Below, piece by piece: positions 21,751 through 33,106 of a DNA stretch of 64,000 nucleotides. The translations under genes and the position numbers were made by a program. The DNA lies in the NCBI GenBank assembly GCA_021030905.1, contig JAGFMI010000004.1, positions 1,488,001-1,552,000 on the forward strand, read 5' to 3'. This stretch comes from Pyrenula massariospora. Its lineage: Eukaryota; Ascomycota; Eurotiomycetes; Pyrenulales; Pyrenulaceae. Position 1 is the first letter of the stretch. Every line of letters starts with the position of its first letter. The notes below the pieces were generated by a model. The model saw only the letters and a program-made list of their open reading frames with translations, did no database searches and had not been told where the DNA came from.

Positions 21751-23272
21751 ATTTGAAAGCAAGGAACTGCTGTGTCAAGACTGCAAAAGGGTCGTTTTAG
21801 GCGAGCTGGTTCGGCTGTACGGGCTCTGTGGCCCGGCTCCGTGTCTGACCAAACCTCTAGGCTGAGGCTTGGAGCTGGTCAATGCGAACAATGCACGCCG
21901 CTGCTTTACGGAATCGGTTGGTAAAGCGAAGGAAAGAATGGAAAGCAGTTGAATGGCCTCAACGTGAGCGCGTCGAGAGGGAGCAATCTCGCGAGATTTG
22001 GAGTTGGGAGAAGGCTCGGGGGGGAGGTCGCGGTTCTTGCTCACAGGACCAGGTCAATCGGCAAAGCTTGGCAGGTGGCTTGAGCGCGGCCAGCTTTGGC
22101 AAATCGCCGTCGCCTCCAGTCAGTCTTCTGAAACCGTGATGCCAACGGCTGGCTTTGACGACTAGGCGTTGAGAGGGAATTGTCGAGACGTTTGCAGTGT
22201 CGACAGCCCGAGGGATAGTAAAGGTGGGAACATGTCAGCGGTCGCACCGAGAGGAAAAAGGCGTGACCTCTTGGGGGGTGGAGGCTGACTACGACTAAAC
22301 TTCCACGGGCTGCGACACTACTGACAGCAGGGAGCCCCTTCCGGCCTACAGGCAGCCAATCTAAACCAAGCCTGCACTGGCGCCACTCGTATCGGCCACC
22401 ATCAGGTGTGGTTCGTCGGCACGATCAGCGACTCTTCCTTGGAGACTCGGCAAAACGCTCTCTCGTGAAGAGTCAGCTCTGACTGCAGACAACACTTAAT
22501 AATCTTGATCTTCCAGACGCCTTAGTGTCTCCTGGATCTCTGTATGGATCTGTCGACCGTCCACCTTGACGTCACCAGCTTCTCTAGACATTTCACAATT
22601 TGTGCTGGAGCTGTCGGCGGAGCTTGAAATTAAGGCGCATGTTCCAAACCATAACTTCTGTTCTTCCTCTCGGCGATGGTTCTGGCTCTGCTTCTGTGCA
22701 ACAGGCCAAGGCTTCGAAGACCAAACATGACCCTCCCATAGATTCTCTAGATGGTCATTACCAGAAGTGAGGGGAGCCAGGTTACTTTGCTAAAAATGCA
22801 CGTACACCGCAAGTTGCCCTTTTCGCAGCAGTTGAACGGTAAGGTGCCACTTTGTGCCAGACATTAGATAGCTTATTAATGGGTAATGTCGGTGCTTTGT
22901 GATGACTATGTACGAAGAAAGAGAATATGCTCTTCTACCGCTCCAGGAGGACGAAAATCGGCCAAGTCTCTTCAACCCTTAGGTCATCCCACTATCTATT
23001 AGTCATCATCACCCATATCGAACGCCGTTCTATTAGCTAGTCCCTTAAGGTAACCGTATCTGAGGGTTTTTGTCTCAAGAGACCGGTCAAGCTCCATATG
23101 CTGTGCCAGAGAGAATCGAAGAAGATGACTAATGTACATAGAAGAGACCGCCATTCAAGCAGGTGACAAGCTTAAGCATCACGTTAGTAGGCTGTCTCTT
23201 AAGCGATACTATTTAGGATGAGTCGTGGCACTATTGGCCGGTAAGAGCGCTCGTATAGGGAAGTAAGGTAGA
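21751..23272. other. Intergenic region, no gene seen
   Basis: About 1.5 kb between two minus-strand genes. The open frames are short and lack motifs. This stretch probably holds the promoter and leader of the Ser/Thr-rich membrane protein on one side and the 3' leader of the Pro-rich membrane protein on the other. No RNA gene, repeat or inverted repeat stood out. Confidence 0.35.
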
Positions 23273-25497
23273 TCATCTCATTTCCATCGTAGGTCGCAAA
23301 GCCTGAGCAAGTTCATCCTTGGTGCCGGCTACCTCGCGGGGGATACGACTCAATCGGTACGCACCAGCCCGGATGTTAGCAACTTGGATGGCAGACCGGC
23401 CCGATCGGTTGCTGCGGATGCTTCCCGCGTCACTGCCGGTATCGCTGTTTTTGAAGCGCGGAGGAGGTGCAAAGTCAAGGGCCGTAAAGGTGCCTGATTT
23501 CCGGAGGGCATGCCTGTTGTATGTCAGATCGCAAGAACGAAACAATGGCTCGAGCAAGGAATACTTACGGGCTGGGCATGATTGCCAGATCATCGAAGGA
23601 AGAGACAAGAGCTTGGTGAGCAGGTCTAGCTTTGAATGGTATCATGCCACCGCGAGGGCTCTCAGGAGCTTTGCCGGCAACTCTATCAGCCACCTTAGAC
23701 GGTGGTGCAAAGTCAATGGGGATAAACGAGTCGTCTTTTAGCAAATGAGGAGTCGGAAGTACTTGTAGTGCTTTTGGAGGCGGTGCTACCTTCTTAGGCA
23801 CTGCCCTTGGAGGTCCGTATCGACCAGAGACAGAAGAAAAGGCTCGTGGTCCAGGGCCAAAGTTGCCAGAGGAGAAAGATCCGCTCAAGCTTGACTGACC
23901 GTGGAATCTTGGAGGTCCTCGAGGCGGCGGGGTCATAGCTCGTCTGCCAATGGGCTCTGCATAAGGTGCTTGGGCCGTTATGAATTGACCTGAAACAGGA
24001 TCGTAGAAAGTCCCGTCAAAGTTGTAGTCATAATCATTGCTGTCGTAGTAGTCATGTTGGGTGTACGATGGACCAGGCCTGCTTTCATCAAAATACTCCT
24101 TGTAGAAACTTCGAATACGGTTTGCTCGCGTCTCAGGATCTTCAGAAGGGTCTTCGGGGGGAAGTGGTCGGAACCCCATTGTCAATCTTCTCGAATCATA
24201 ATGATAGTCAGGGTCGAATTTAGAGTCCACACTGTTCTCGGCGTATTCCATCTGGTGATCTGTATTCTGCGATGTAAAAGCCGAACCCGAAATTTCGTGC
24301 TCAGCAGACTGGATCGAAAACCGAGGAAGCTGCTGTGAAGGAGGATCAGGCAGAGACTTGGATTCAGGGGGGGACTCCGATGCCACTGGGCGAGGGTTTC
24401 CTGGCAACCCAGCAAGCGCTCGTGGTGGAGACTTTCTACCCGCTGCTGGGGGAGACGCTTCGATAGAGGGCAGTGTTGGCAACTGGTTTTCTGGCGGAGG
24501 AGATAGTGTCTCCGGATCATTTCCGCTGCTAATATGTGCAACCAAATATTCGGCATCTTTTCCCAAAGCCGTACCGCTAGGACTATATTCGTCCGAGGCA
24601 ACTTGACGAGACGGGTTCGCAGGAGGTGGCGAGGTGATGTCTCGACGAGGTCCTGCAGGAAGTCCTGCAGAAGGAGGGGGAGGACGACGGGGCAGCTGGC
24701 CATTTCTATCGTCGGCGGCTAGAGGCGCACTAATACCAGAACCGACAGAATTGCGTTGCGTTGGAGGCAGTGAGCGGGACATTCGTTGTGCGTTGCGAAG
24801 TAAATTCTGGCTCGACTCGTTGTCGGGAAACACGCGGCGGCCAGAACCACTATAACTGGATGAATCATCCGGGCCTCTTCGAAGACTCCTCAGATTTGAC
24901 ATTGAGTCATTCGGAAGATACGTCGTAGCCGGTCGGTATGGGTCATTGTTACTATTTAAAGACCGTGAAAGCGAATGGATAGACTCGCGAGAGGTTTGCA
25001 GGCCTGGAGGGAGAAGGTATGGGTTGCTCATGTCCATCTCCATCGACAAGCCGCGGTCTTTGCGGATCTCTTTCTGAACTTCGGCGACGGTCATTTCTGG
25101 CTTTCCTCTTGAGGCGAATCCTTTTTTGCCATTCCTTGCAACCTCGTCCATACCAAAGTCAAGGTCTTTAACTCGATCGCTGGCATCTTCACGTCTCAAC
25201 CTCTTCACATGGCGCCTGTGGAGAAAGAACAAAACGATCAAGGCACACGTAATTGGAATCCTATCCAAATTAGTGGTGTTGGGGTAGATTTGAAGTGCAA
25301 ACATACGCTGCGCCAAGGGCAATCGGTAAAGTAGAATTGGAGCTGTCTGATTTCTTCGCTGCTGCTGAGGAAGATGCGGCTCTTCCAACGATAACTCTTG
25401 ACGGTATTTCAAGTGGGAATGTCGCTGACTGTCGAAGGTGTTCGATCTTTGACAATTCTCGCTTTGCAAAATCGACAACTGGACTTGTCGGTGCCAT
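23273..25497 (-). CDS. Single-pass membrane protein with long Pro/Ser-rich tail
   Basis: Exons 25497-25307, 25260-23569 and 23513-23273 give 707 residues. The introns are 46 and 55 bp, with GTATGT and GTAAGT donors. The N-terminal 55 residues are followed by one transmembrane helix (about residues 56-80, LPIALGAAIPITCALIVLFFL) and a basic anchor HRRHVKRLRRED. The tail begins with a conserved-looking DLDFGMDEV segment and a EMTVAEVQKEIRKDRGLSMEMD segment. Long Pro/Ser/Asn-rich stretches follow, with an acidic-aromatic patch (EDPETRANRIRSFYKEYFDES) near residue 520 and repeated IDFAPP motifs near the C-terminus. The first intron interrupts the transmembrane helix, so a one-exon model loses it. 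I do not recognise a named family; relatives occur widely in ascomycetes. Confidence 0.78.
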
Positions 25498-26176
25498 CGC
25501 GATGGCACTATTCCAGGCTCAGTAGGGATATTAGAATGACAAGATTTTGGTTAGATGTAATGTCGCGAAGGGGCAATCAACTTGTCTCGGAGACAGAATC
25601 CGAGAAAGACGTCAATATTGACGGTGAGAATTATCATTAATACATATTTTGCCAAGGGTAGGTTGCAAAGACTGTGAGAGTGGTGAAGCAGTGGTGAAGG
25701 AATGGCGTCGAAAATGTCAACAGTCGCGCATAAGGAGTGGCACGATTGGGGGGGTAAAAAGAGTGACAGAGGCACCGCGGCCTAGAGTAATGGACCCAAT
25801 CGTTTCGAACGTGGACCTCTGAAATGGCCGGCGAGGTCCAGCTTTGAAGATTACGGTATCATCGACAGTAGAATCGGAGGACGAGATGATGGGGGAGGAA
25901 GGGGAGAAGAGAAGGTGTGCGATCAACGGCAAGCGGGAGCGGGTCAACAGCCACACCAGGCTTCGGGTGCGTTCAGGAGCAGCTTCACTGGCCCACTTCC
26001 ATTCACAGACACCCCATGCCCGCACCAGGGGGTTCCCCCCCTCCAATTGGCCGACACCAAGTTGAGACAAGCCGCCCGGTACACGACGTGCTTCTTCTTG
26101 TTACGATAAGTTACGATAGTATCCTAATTGAAGATCTGCCTCTGTTGGGTCATTCGACGACCTACGCCTCTTGGCC
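25498..26176. other. Intergenic region, divergent promoter
   Basis: These 680 bp separate the minus-strand Pro-rich membrane protein from a small plus-strand gene. Open frames on both strands overlap each other between 25717 and 26201 and lack recognisable content. Nothing else stands out. Confidence 0.35.
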
Positions 26177-26800
26177 ATGGAAGAAGACGGTACACGGGTA
26201 ACACCGACAAGCGACGCGACGACGATGGAATTGATAAAAACTGAACAGCCCAAGGTCTCGCCCAACTCAACGGCAACGACCACGCCCAGTACAAGTGAGA
26301 GCCCCTGGTTGTGACGGGGAATTTTCCCCACCGGCTTGCCGCTCCAGGCACCTCATCGCCGAACCACAGCATTTTGGTTCCTGGCGCTTATCCAAAAGTG
26401 GCTAGCCAAATTATGGTGGGTCCCCGATCTGCAGCGCCTAGTTTTCTCTAATCTCATTCCAATTTACAGCTGAGGCTGGCTATGAGGTATGTACGCACGG
26501 GAACATGCATGATTTGCCTTTGGCACCTCCTTTCATACTACCTGAAATCCGTACCTCACAAAACTCAACTCGTGGCCCTTCAGTTTCAACCCCAGAAACA
26601 TTTGCGGCTCATCTGCCTTCTACAACAATAAGCAGCGAACTTTGCGGAGTTGCCTCGACACAGAGCTCATCCAAATCAAGAGCTGCGAAGAGGCGCTCTC
26701 CCACCTATCCACGTTGCTTTCCACACCAGGCAGAAATGAGTGCCTCCAAACGCTGAGAATCTGTGTTTGGCCAACCCCGACAAAAGACGACAAGGTCTGA
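26177..26800 (+). CDS. Small spliced gene, 99 residues, function unknown
   Basis: Three exons (26177-26294, 26470-26486, 26636-26800) join in frame. Exon 1 encodes an acidic, Thr/Ser-rich start (MEEDGTRVTPTSDATTMEL, then ATTTPST). A 17-nt microexon adds TEAGYE. Exon 3 encodes a helical segment with SCLDTELIQIKSCEEALSHL, a TPGRNECLQ turn and the ending WPTPTKDDKV. The third exon reads as coding by composition and heptad pattern, although no single open frame longer than 60 codons covers it with an ATG. Donors GTGAGA and GTATGT and acceptors ACAG and GCAG are acceptable. An alternative reading keeps exon 2 open into a different frame to 26756. I do not know the family; transcript evidence would decide. 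Confidence 0.5.
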
Positions 26801-27104
26801 AATCACATTGCATCGCGCTCTGTCGGCCTTATTGCATTAGATCGGCCGCATCGAACCGATCTACCAAATCTCTCGATTTGGCCATTGCAAGGCCTTTCTC
26901 ATCACAGCCCAAGGCCACCCTATCAATCCCATGAGCCACATCAAACATATAACCCAGCGCAGGCGATGATCATTTAGGGAAAATTTACTCGCCGTCTCAG
27001 AAGAAACGTTGCGCGATATTCCGTAGATTTAGTGTCGATTTAATAGCTGGAGAGTGCTTCGTGGACGGATACGTCAGAATCCCGCGGCCAGTACACCAAA
27101 ACCC
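26801..27104. other. Intergenic region between convergent genes
   Basis: About 300 bp between the small plus-strand gene and the 3' end of CTF8 on the minus strand. No gene or RNA is visible. A CACAG at about 26910 could serve as acceptor for a further exon of the small gene, but this is not supported. Confidence 0.3.
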
Positions 27105-27590
27105 TCACGAACCTACAGGCTCTGGCCGGTTCGCAAAAAGAATCTTAAAGTGCACCACGTCTACTATCTCCAAATCTTGCTGTGCATCGTTTGCGGCCTG
27201 CGAACTGGAATCTCCGCTCTCTGTGTCAAGAGCATGCGGCGTAGATGCTCGTTTCCGTATAACCGCAATTGGATTAGGTAACTTCTTCACCTCCCCAGTG
27301 AGCCTCTGATGTCGACCCACGTAGAGATAAGCGCGCTTCATCCAAGCGGTGTCGTCAGGGTCTACCGAACTATAGAATGGAAATTCCAAACGTCCGACCG
27401 GAGTCTTGTCAGACCAAGTAGCATCGTTGACATCTGATGAGCCTTGGTCGGGTAAAGGCAGGTGTAGCGTTCCCTGAATCTCAAGAAGTGCCAGACCATT
27501 AGGAGTCTGAAGTAGCGAGGGAAGTGGATTGTGGACCGAAGAATCAACGAGAGGCTCTGCTGGGTTTGTGTGAAGAGTCACGGCTGGCAT
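27105..27590 (-). CDS. CTF8: Chromosome transmission fidelity protein 8
   Basis: Ctf8 joins Ctf18 and Dcc1 in the alternative RFC clamp loader that supports sister-chromatid cohesion and replication checkpoint signalling. One exon gives 161 residues from MPAVTLHTNP; the frame is open further upstream, but that leader has no family similarity. Recognisable Ctf8 segments are LPSLLQTPNGLALLEIQGTL (about 24-43), VGRLEFPFY, and the highly typical WMKRAYLYVGRHQRLTGEVKKLPNPIAV (about 85-112). It closes with VDVVHFKILFANRPEPVG. A Ser/Thr-rich insert separates the last two blocks. The length is slightly above the yeast protein, as usual in filamentous fungi. Confidence 0.9.
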   Translation of the reverse strand: MPAVTLHTNPAEPLVDSSVHNPLPSLLQTPNGLALLEIQGTLHLPLPDQGSSDVNDATWSDKTPVGRLEFPFYSSVDPDDTAWMKRAYLYVGRHQRLTGEVKKLPNPIAVIRKRASTPHALDTESGDSSSQAANDAQQDLEIVDVVHFKILFANRPEPVGS

Positions 27591-28943
27591 CTCTAAACGT
27601 AGCAATGGAGATAAGGAGTGATCAGAACTCAATGACTCGTGATTGAGTGGCACGCGCAAGTTAATGCGAAAAGTTGTAGGTGTAATGATATTTTTTGGTT
27701 GGGAAGGATTTCTAGAGTGTTTGTGTTGGAGAAGCAAGTGGTTATTTCGGCTCTGCTCACCGCAACACCAAAAAATCACCCCGCACGTGCGTATATAAGA
27801 CCCCCAATTTCCCAAGGAGGAAAGTACGAGTCGAAAGTGATTTCAAAGTCTCTCGGAGCTCCGCGAAGCAACAGAATCAATAATAAGCATCTCCTTGCTT
27901 TCCCAATGATTTCATAAGCTCAAGCTTACCAGAGCTTGTAAAGCAAGAGCTTTTAGGCGGTTGACTTCTTTATCTCTAAAACTGAACGAAACTTCGTTGA
28001 TTAACGTCTCATAGTCTATTCTAACGCTTGAGCCTATGATTTCTAGTGGATTTTTATGAGCTAGACGGAGTCACATTTTTAATTGAGCGCCTAATTACAC
28101 AGTAATTTCGTGGTCAACCATTGTGAATATTTGCAAAACAATCACAGAGCCATATCTTGCCAGTCTGCCCTCACTGTTGAAAGATACCCAATCATTCCAT
28201 ACCAGTATGTGGAGACCATTCACTGCTAGAAGATCAGCAGATCGGGCTTTTGGGACAAAGCACACGACCTTCTTTGCAGAGCTTGGCGGCTGTGGCAGAG
28301 GTAGCGATACTACTAGGTTAGGGTACTTACCGTTACTAGCCTTTCACTGTACTATTCACGTGACATACGGTGGTGCGAAGTATTAGGCGGTCGCTGCAGC
28401 ATCTCAAACTATTTCCTTCAATAGTCGTCCACAATGCTATTGTACTACTCATCCAACATTAGGCAACCTCCGTTTCATTGTCCCTTAACATCATCACAAC
28501 GACTTCTTGACTACCACTCCGTGAAATATCCACTAGCTTGGAGCATCCCGCACAACATCACGCGTCCTTATAAAACGCTAAATCTCAAGGAATTTATAGG
28601 CTGCTTAAAGGTACGCCAGTAATCGACGAGCGTTGTATGAGATGGCATTCACAAGACAGTACACCGACACTTGACTTCCCCGTGAATGACACGTCCTTCT
28701 TGAGCAACGACGTGAATGCTCTGCACAACTCTGCAGATCAAGTCAGTCTTGCCTGTGGCGCCCCCTCAAACCTCGCTTTCTTTATGCGTCATCTCATGCA
28801 TCAATCACGACGGAAGAGAATAAGACATTCCGCAGTTTCACATCTCAAAATCAGCTCATCCTTGACAAGAGAGAAAGGTCCGACGCTGGTGGGGAGAAGA
28901 ATCTTGCAACTGGTTCCTGGGAGCCGGTTCGCGAGACTTGCCG
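27591..28943. other. Intergenic region, no gene supported
   Basis: About 1.35 kb between the divergent CTF8 and the 240-residue protein. The 27930-28120 part is A+T-richer than its surroundings and has no long frame. An open frame at 28637-28963 (plus) starts with ATG but overlaps the next gene in another frame and has no motif; it could be leader sequence. No RNA gene seen. Confidence 0.35.
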
Positions 28944-29666
28944 ATGTCTCACTCCCAGAGTAAGACATGGTCGTCGAGTCAACAACAGGAGAAACAAAGG
29001 TTCAGTCGAGCCCAGAATCTTCTTCGTCACTTCGTCCCAGACTCACCTTTCTGTCCCAAGAATGCACAAGAATGGATAGCCCATCGAGCTGCCATGCAAG
29101 CTATGGAGATGCAATTGATGTCGCGAAAGATTGAATACAAGAAGATGATCAGAGAAAAGGCAATCATACCGGTCAAAATTTCAATTTTCACCAAGTGGGA
29201 CGAATCAGGAGACAAGATATCAGTGCAACCTAGATCCTCCCTTCAAGACACAAGTAATCACTTCCTATGCATGGATGACAAATCCAGCGTCCTCGCAAGA
29301 CCGTCGATATGGCTGCCTTACATAAGGTCAAGGCCTGGTCATCCGATAGCTCCATGGCCGGACAAAGAAGAGCTAAGATACGAGGGCGATGATCGAGCGA
29401 AGTCCGGTGTGGGAAGATATCTACCTCTACCGCGAAGACCGGGAAACGAGACTGTAACATGGAAAGAGCGCCAGCAGACGCCATTCGCGTCAGAGCTTGA
29501 CGTGGTCGGGCCTATCAAGTTTTGCCCGTACGAAGTCATATGGGCGCCGACTTACTCGCCTCTGGACGGCTCCTCAGGCATTCCCTACCATGAAGATTTT
29601 GGCATAATTGACATTGGGGAAGGGTGGTTAGATCCCCTACTTAGCGAGCTTTGGAGAGAGTTATGA
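28944..29666 (+). CDS. Conserved fungal protein, function unknown
   Basis: One exon of 240 residues from the first ATG (MSHSQSKTW). The N-terminal third is basic and helical (AQEWIAHRAAMQAMEMQL). The C-terminal two thirds carry a pattern seen in uncharacterised ascomycete proteins: PWPDKEELRYEGDDRAKSG, GRYLPLPRRPGNETVTW, then YHEDFGIIDIGEGWLDP. No transmembrane helix, signal peptide or catalytic motif is visible. Trp and Pro richness suggests an irregular fold. A longer open frame upstream uses no ATG. The gene is probably real; its role is unknown. Confidence 0.7.
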   Translation: MSHSQSKTWSSSQQQEKQRFSRAQNLLRHFVPDSPFCPKNAQEWIAHRAAMQAMEMQLMSRKIEYKKMIREKAIIPVKISIFTKWDESGDKISVQPRSSLQDTSNHFLCMDDKSSVLARPSIWLPYIRSRPGHPIAPWPDKEELRYEGDDRAKSGVGRYLPLPRRPGNETVTWKERQQTPFASELDVVGPIKFCPYEVIWAPTYSPLDGSSGIPYHEDFGIIDIGEGWLDPLLSELWREL

Positions 29667-30271
29667 ACAGAAAGAGAGGAAGAGCGGAGAGTTGTCACGA
29701 AGGGAGCAACTCTCCTGGATTGAATAATTTCGCAGACGCGTAGATTTCCCTGGCTTCAGATTTGTTTTTTGCAGCATCTCTTAGCGACGGCCACAACTGA
29801 AATTTGGACGGAGTTTCTGGTATATTCTTAGATATCCCTGATTGAACCCGAGGCAGGTGCATGTTCTGGTGCTTTCTTTCTCAGCTTTTGTCTGTAATTG
29901 CATATTCAGCCACATTACGCCATCTATTTCTTGCCCAAACCAGGTTTCAGCCTTAGCTTATGGAGTGATCTGAAGCTCATGTACTTGCTTCCCCCTGAGA
30001 GGACTATGCCTAAAGGTCACAACAGAACCGGGGAAGTTTAGCATGACATCTTGAACGTGCAAGAAGGTGTTGACTAGAGAAAAGTGAAAGACAATTCGTG
30101 GCCCTACGTGTAAAAAGAAAACGTGCAGCTCTCGACCATTCTGCAAGCGCTTCAACCGGCTCGGCTCGGCACACATTGTCGAGTGGCGATCAACTCCGCC
30201 GCGGCACTAAGTCAGTAGTCATCTTCAACACAATTTTCTCTGTGTTTTCGAAACCAAATAAGGTCGGCAAA
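29667..30271. other. Intergenic region upstream of DPH3
   Basis: About 600 bp between two plus-strand genes. The DPH3 frame stays open back to 30098, but that leader has no family similarity and the known N-terminus begins at 30272. No RNA gene or repeat is visible. Confidence 0.35.
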
Positions 30272-30589
30272 ATGGCGGATAATATATATGACGAGATCGA
30301 GATTGAAGACATGACTTTCGATTCGAAGCTGCAAATCTACCATTACCCATGTCCCTGTGGCGACCGATTTGAGATTGGGATTGCTGACTTACGAGACGGA
30401 GAGGAGATTGCTGTCTGCCCTAGCTGCAGTTTGATGATCAAAGTAATTTTTGACACTGTACGCTCTCCTTTGACGTTCATACCGAAATTTCAAGAGAGCG
30501 GTCTGCTGACGAACCTTCAGAGTGATTTGCCACACGACGAGCCACCAAAAATCGACGAAGCCCCTCCTACAATCGTCGCACAAGCTTGA
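30272..30589 (+). CDS. DPH3: Diphthamide biosynthesis protein 3 (CSL zinc finger)
   Basis: Dph3 is a small zinc/iron protein that feeds electrons to the Dph1-Dph2 radical enzyme in diphthamide formation on elongation factor 2, and also supports Elongator tRNA modification. Exons 30272-30457 and 30521-30589 give 84 residues. The CSL-type domain is complete: [24 protein letters not shown], and [13 protein letters not shown] provide four zinc cysteines in CxC...CxxC spacing. The 63-bp intron (GTACGC...TTCAG) is a multiple of three and has no stop, so unspliced RNA would encode 21 extra residues after FDT. Splicing yields an acidic/Pro tail ([16 protein letters not shown]) like that of other fungal Dph3 proteins. 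The start at 30272 matches the family N-terminus. Confidence 0.9.
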   Translation: MADNIYDEIEIEDMTFDSKLQIYHYPCPCGDRFEIGIADLRDGEEIAVCPSCSLMIKVIFDTVRSPLTFIPKFQESGLLTNLQSDLPHDEPPKIDEAPPTIVAQA

Positions 30590-31156
30590 GATAGACACAG
30601 CTCCTTCAAAATAGAGCAACAGACTCGATTGAAGAAAGTCTAACGTACCGCTTCGCTATGTGGAGACTTGAGATGGCTCGTGAACATATCATTTGTCCGA
30701 CAGCAACACCAGAGAATTTACACACATCCAACACCTCACAATGACAAATGAATGACTCCCAACCACACTAGCGTTGTCGGTTACATAAGGTTCTGGATCA
30801 TAGAGCGAACGTCCCAGAACTCACGAGCAGAGTAGCCTACTTCAGATTTCGCCAGAATGCTCTGGCTGTTGACCGACTTCGACATTGATTTACGAGTCAG
30901 ATGATTAACTGGATGATAATTCAGAATGAACGATCTGTTAAGTTTATTCTGGACGGCGATTTGAATGACCATGTCAGATGTATTCTGCTCCAAGTCTGTT
31001 ATGAGCCAGCAGTACCGCGGGTTGGGCTCAGATTGCAACTAAGCAGTCAGAGAAATTGGTCCAATGAAGGTGTGAGAGAGCCTATTTTCAATAGCTCTGC
31101 CAAAATGGTTGACGATCATTTAGACTCAGTTAGACTATCTAGAAACCTTTCTGATA
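30590..31156. other. Intergenic region between convergent genes
   Basis: About 570 bp between DPH3 (plus) and the 2H phosphoesterase-like gene (minus). Open frames at 30781-31038 and 30901-31275 oppose each other and show no motif. Nothing else seen. Confidence 0.35.
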
Positions 31157-32008
31157 TCAATTATTTGATACTTTCTTCTCGGCTACAACTGTGTATATCT
31201 GTCCCATCTGTTCGTCCTCAACCCTCCGCGCCCCCATCTCACATATCTGCAACCGATCTATGTCGATGCCTTTAGCCCAGACGAACCGCCCAACAACCGC
31301 CTGATCACCTTCCACCATCCCTCCACCCTTTTCTTCAAACAGCTCGATCAGATCTCGCCCATCAAACTCTATCCTGCGCTTGCTAGAGCCCCTACCATTG
31401 TGTACATACACCGTGTTCACCAGCGTAACGTGAAGCCTCAGCTCCCTTTCCTCTGCAACCATAAATCCTGCATCAATGAAATGCTGTCTGGCGCTTCTAG
31501 CAAACTGCAATAATCTCTGGCTCGAATCCACTGGTTCCGCCAACAATCTAGTGGCCTTTTGAGGGCGATTGAATTCGAAGAGGCCTTCCAGGGAGATGGT
31601 TAAGGGGGCCGGTTGCGTTGTAGAAGCAGTCTCCTTTGCTGGGGAGACAGGCTTGCTAGCCGTATGTATGGTTTCTTCTGGATCTGAGGATTTGATTGGC
31701 TGTTCTTGATCCGATCTCCTCAAGTCGTCTACCAAATCGATTCCCCCCAGCAGTGCTTTTGCTGCTTCAAGTCTTTCCTCGTCTAGGCTCATCACGCCGA
31801 GCGTTAAGTGCAAGGCCCCCAACGGCCGTAATGCTTTGGAATCAAATAGCGGTGCCGCATTGTCTGCATCATAAGACTTGGAAGGCACTGATGCCCGTAG
31901 ATGTGCAAGGGAGACTTTGAGCTGGGGTGTAGACGATGGCGTGAGAAGAGGGAAGCAGAGAAAGTGGGTCAACGGTGGTCGCTTTTGCTGAGGTGGCCTA
32001 CGAGGCAT
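31157..32008 (-). CDS. 2H phosphoesterase-like protein (AKAP7/ASCC1 type)
   Basis: One exon of 283 residues from MPRRPPQQKRPP; a longer start at 32050 adds 14 residues. Proteins with this fold include the central domain of AKAP7 and the C-terminus of ASCC1, acting on 2',3'-cyclic or 2'-5' phosphodiesters or binding RNA. Both H-x-T motifs of the 2H superfamily are present: LHLTLG at about residue 68 and LHVTLVNTVY at about 190. Typical flanking elements are LTHFLCFPL at the N-terminus and FVWAKGIDIDRLQICEMGA at the C-terminus. The Ser/Thr/Glu-rich insert in the middle is probably disordered. There is no KH domain, unlike animal ASCC1. Substrate is unknown. Confidence 0.85.
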   Translation of the reverse strand: MPRRPPQQKRPPLTHFLCFPLLTPSSTPQLKVSLAHLRASVPSKSYDADNAAPLFDSKALRPLGALHLTLGVMSLDEERLEAAKALLGGIDLVDDLRRSDQEQPIKSSDPEETIHTASKPVSPAKETASTTQPAPLTISLEGLFEFNRPQKATRLLAEPVDSSQRLLQFARSARQHFIDAGFMVAEERELRLHVTLVNTVYVHNGRGSSKRRIEFDGRDLIELFEEKGGGMVEGDQAVVGRFVWAKGIDIDRLQICEMGARRVEDEQMGQIYTVVAEKKVSNN

Positions 32009-33106
32009 GGTCGAACAGTGCCGACTAAAGGACCTCGGGAGCAGTATCATTGATACAAGTTGTCGATCGAGGCTACTATGGGCCTCTTATGTCCAGGCAC
32101 GTTTGCCATGACTCACAGGAATTTGGCCACGAATCCAACCCATCAGCAGTGCCGGGCTCAAAATAGCATGCAGGACGTTGCTGTTCTCAACATCTTGTTG
32201 CCTTGACATTTACACTTCAAAAATCTTAGGTACTTGATATGTCACGGGTTGAACGAAATCCAGGCTTTTCAGACGAGAGTCGTCTTGCCCGGCAAAGCTT
32301 CCCCGGCTAATTACAGCTCCCCACATTGCAACAGGGCGAAGGATGTCCCTGACTTCTTGATGTCTACAACCTGCTCGATGCAAAATCCCGGTAGGTAGGG
32401 TGGTAGGCTTGCCGTTGCTTCAAGTCCGAATTGCTCAGTTCGCGGACAACATAAGCTATAATTCCGAGGTCTGGCCAAGGCTTCCCCTCGCTGCTCAAGG
32501 CGGGGCTTTGGGGGAACGCTTGTGGATTCTTCCTCTAGAAACCCATGAAACAGTCCAACCAGACGATGGTGCTTATCGCACGTGCAAGGGACATATAGAT
32601 TATCGGCCGCTTCCGCTGCACAGCATCACGACGTCCAACGGGCCAAGCCACTGTTTTGGGTAGAGGTGCCTGGCAAGCTTCGGATTCCTAAAGACTAGGG
32701 ACTCGAGACAGGTCCACCAAGTGTATCCATATTCATCTGGTGAGAGACAAGCCGATACTCGTACCAAGAGGTCCACAAGCATCGTGGCTCAGGATTCAGT
32801 TCAAGACTTGCGTCGCTATCATATCCTCTTGCCGTTGCGAGAATGGCCAAACGACGGTAAAATCGCCCGGTCACAGCGCGATAATTAATGCGAGCGATTT
32901 ATTGCTCGGGCACATCATTACACATCGTGTAACATTCAGCGACATATCAGCACAAGCTCTCTTTATCGGTGGTATATTACAATGTCCAAATCCTTTCTTT
33001 GAGCTTGATACTCCAGAGATTCTTCCCAGTGTCGAAGCCCCTATTAGTTCCTAAGCCGAGCTGTCGAGACTGCTTTCCTTTGTGAAGTCACAATTGTTGT
33101 TTGATC
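32009..33106. other. Intergenic region, divergent promoter, no gene seen
   Basis: About 1.1 kb between the 2H-like gene (minus) and the secreted nuclease (plus). Several short frames lie on both strands (for example 32400-32663 and 32740-33054) without motifs. No RNA gene or repeat is visible. Confidence 0.35.
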
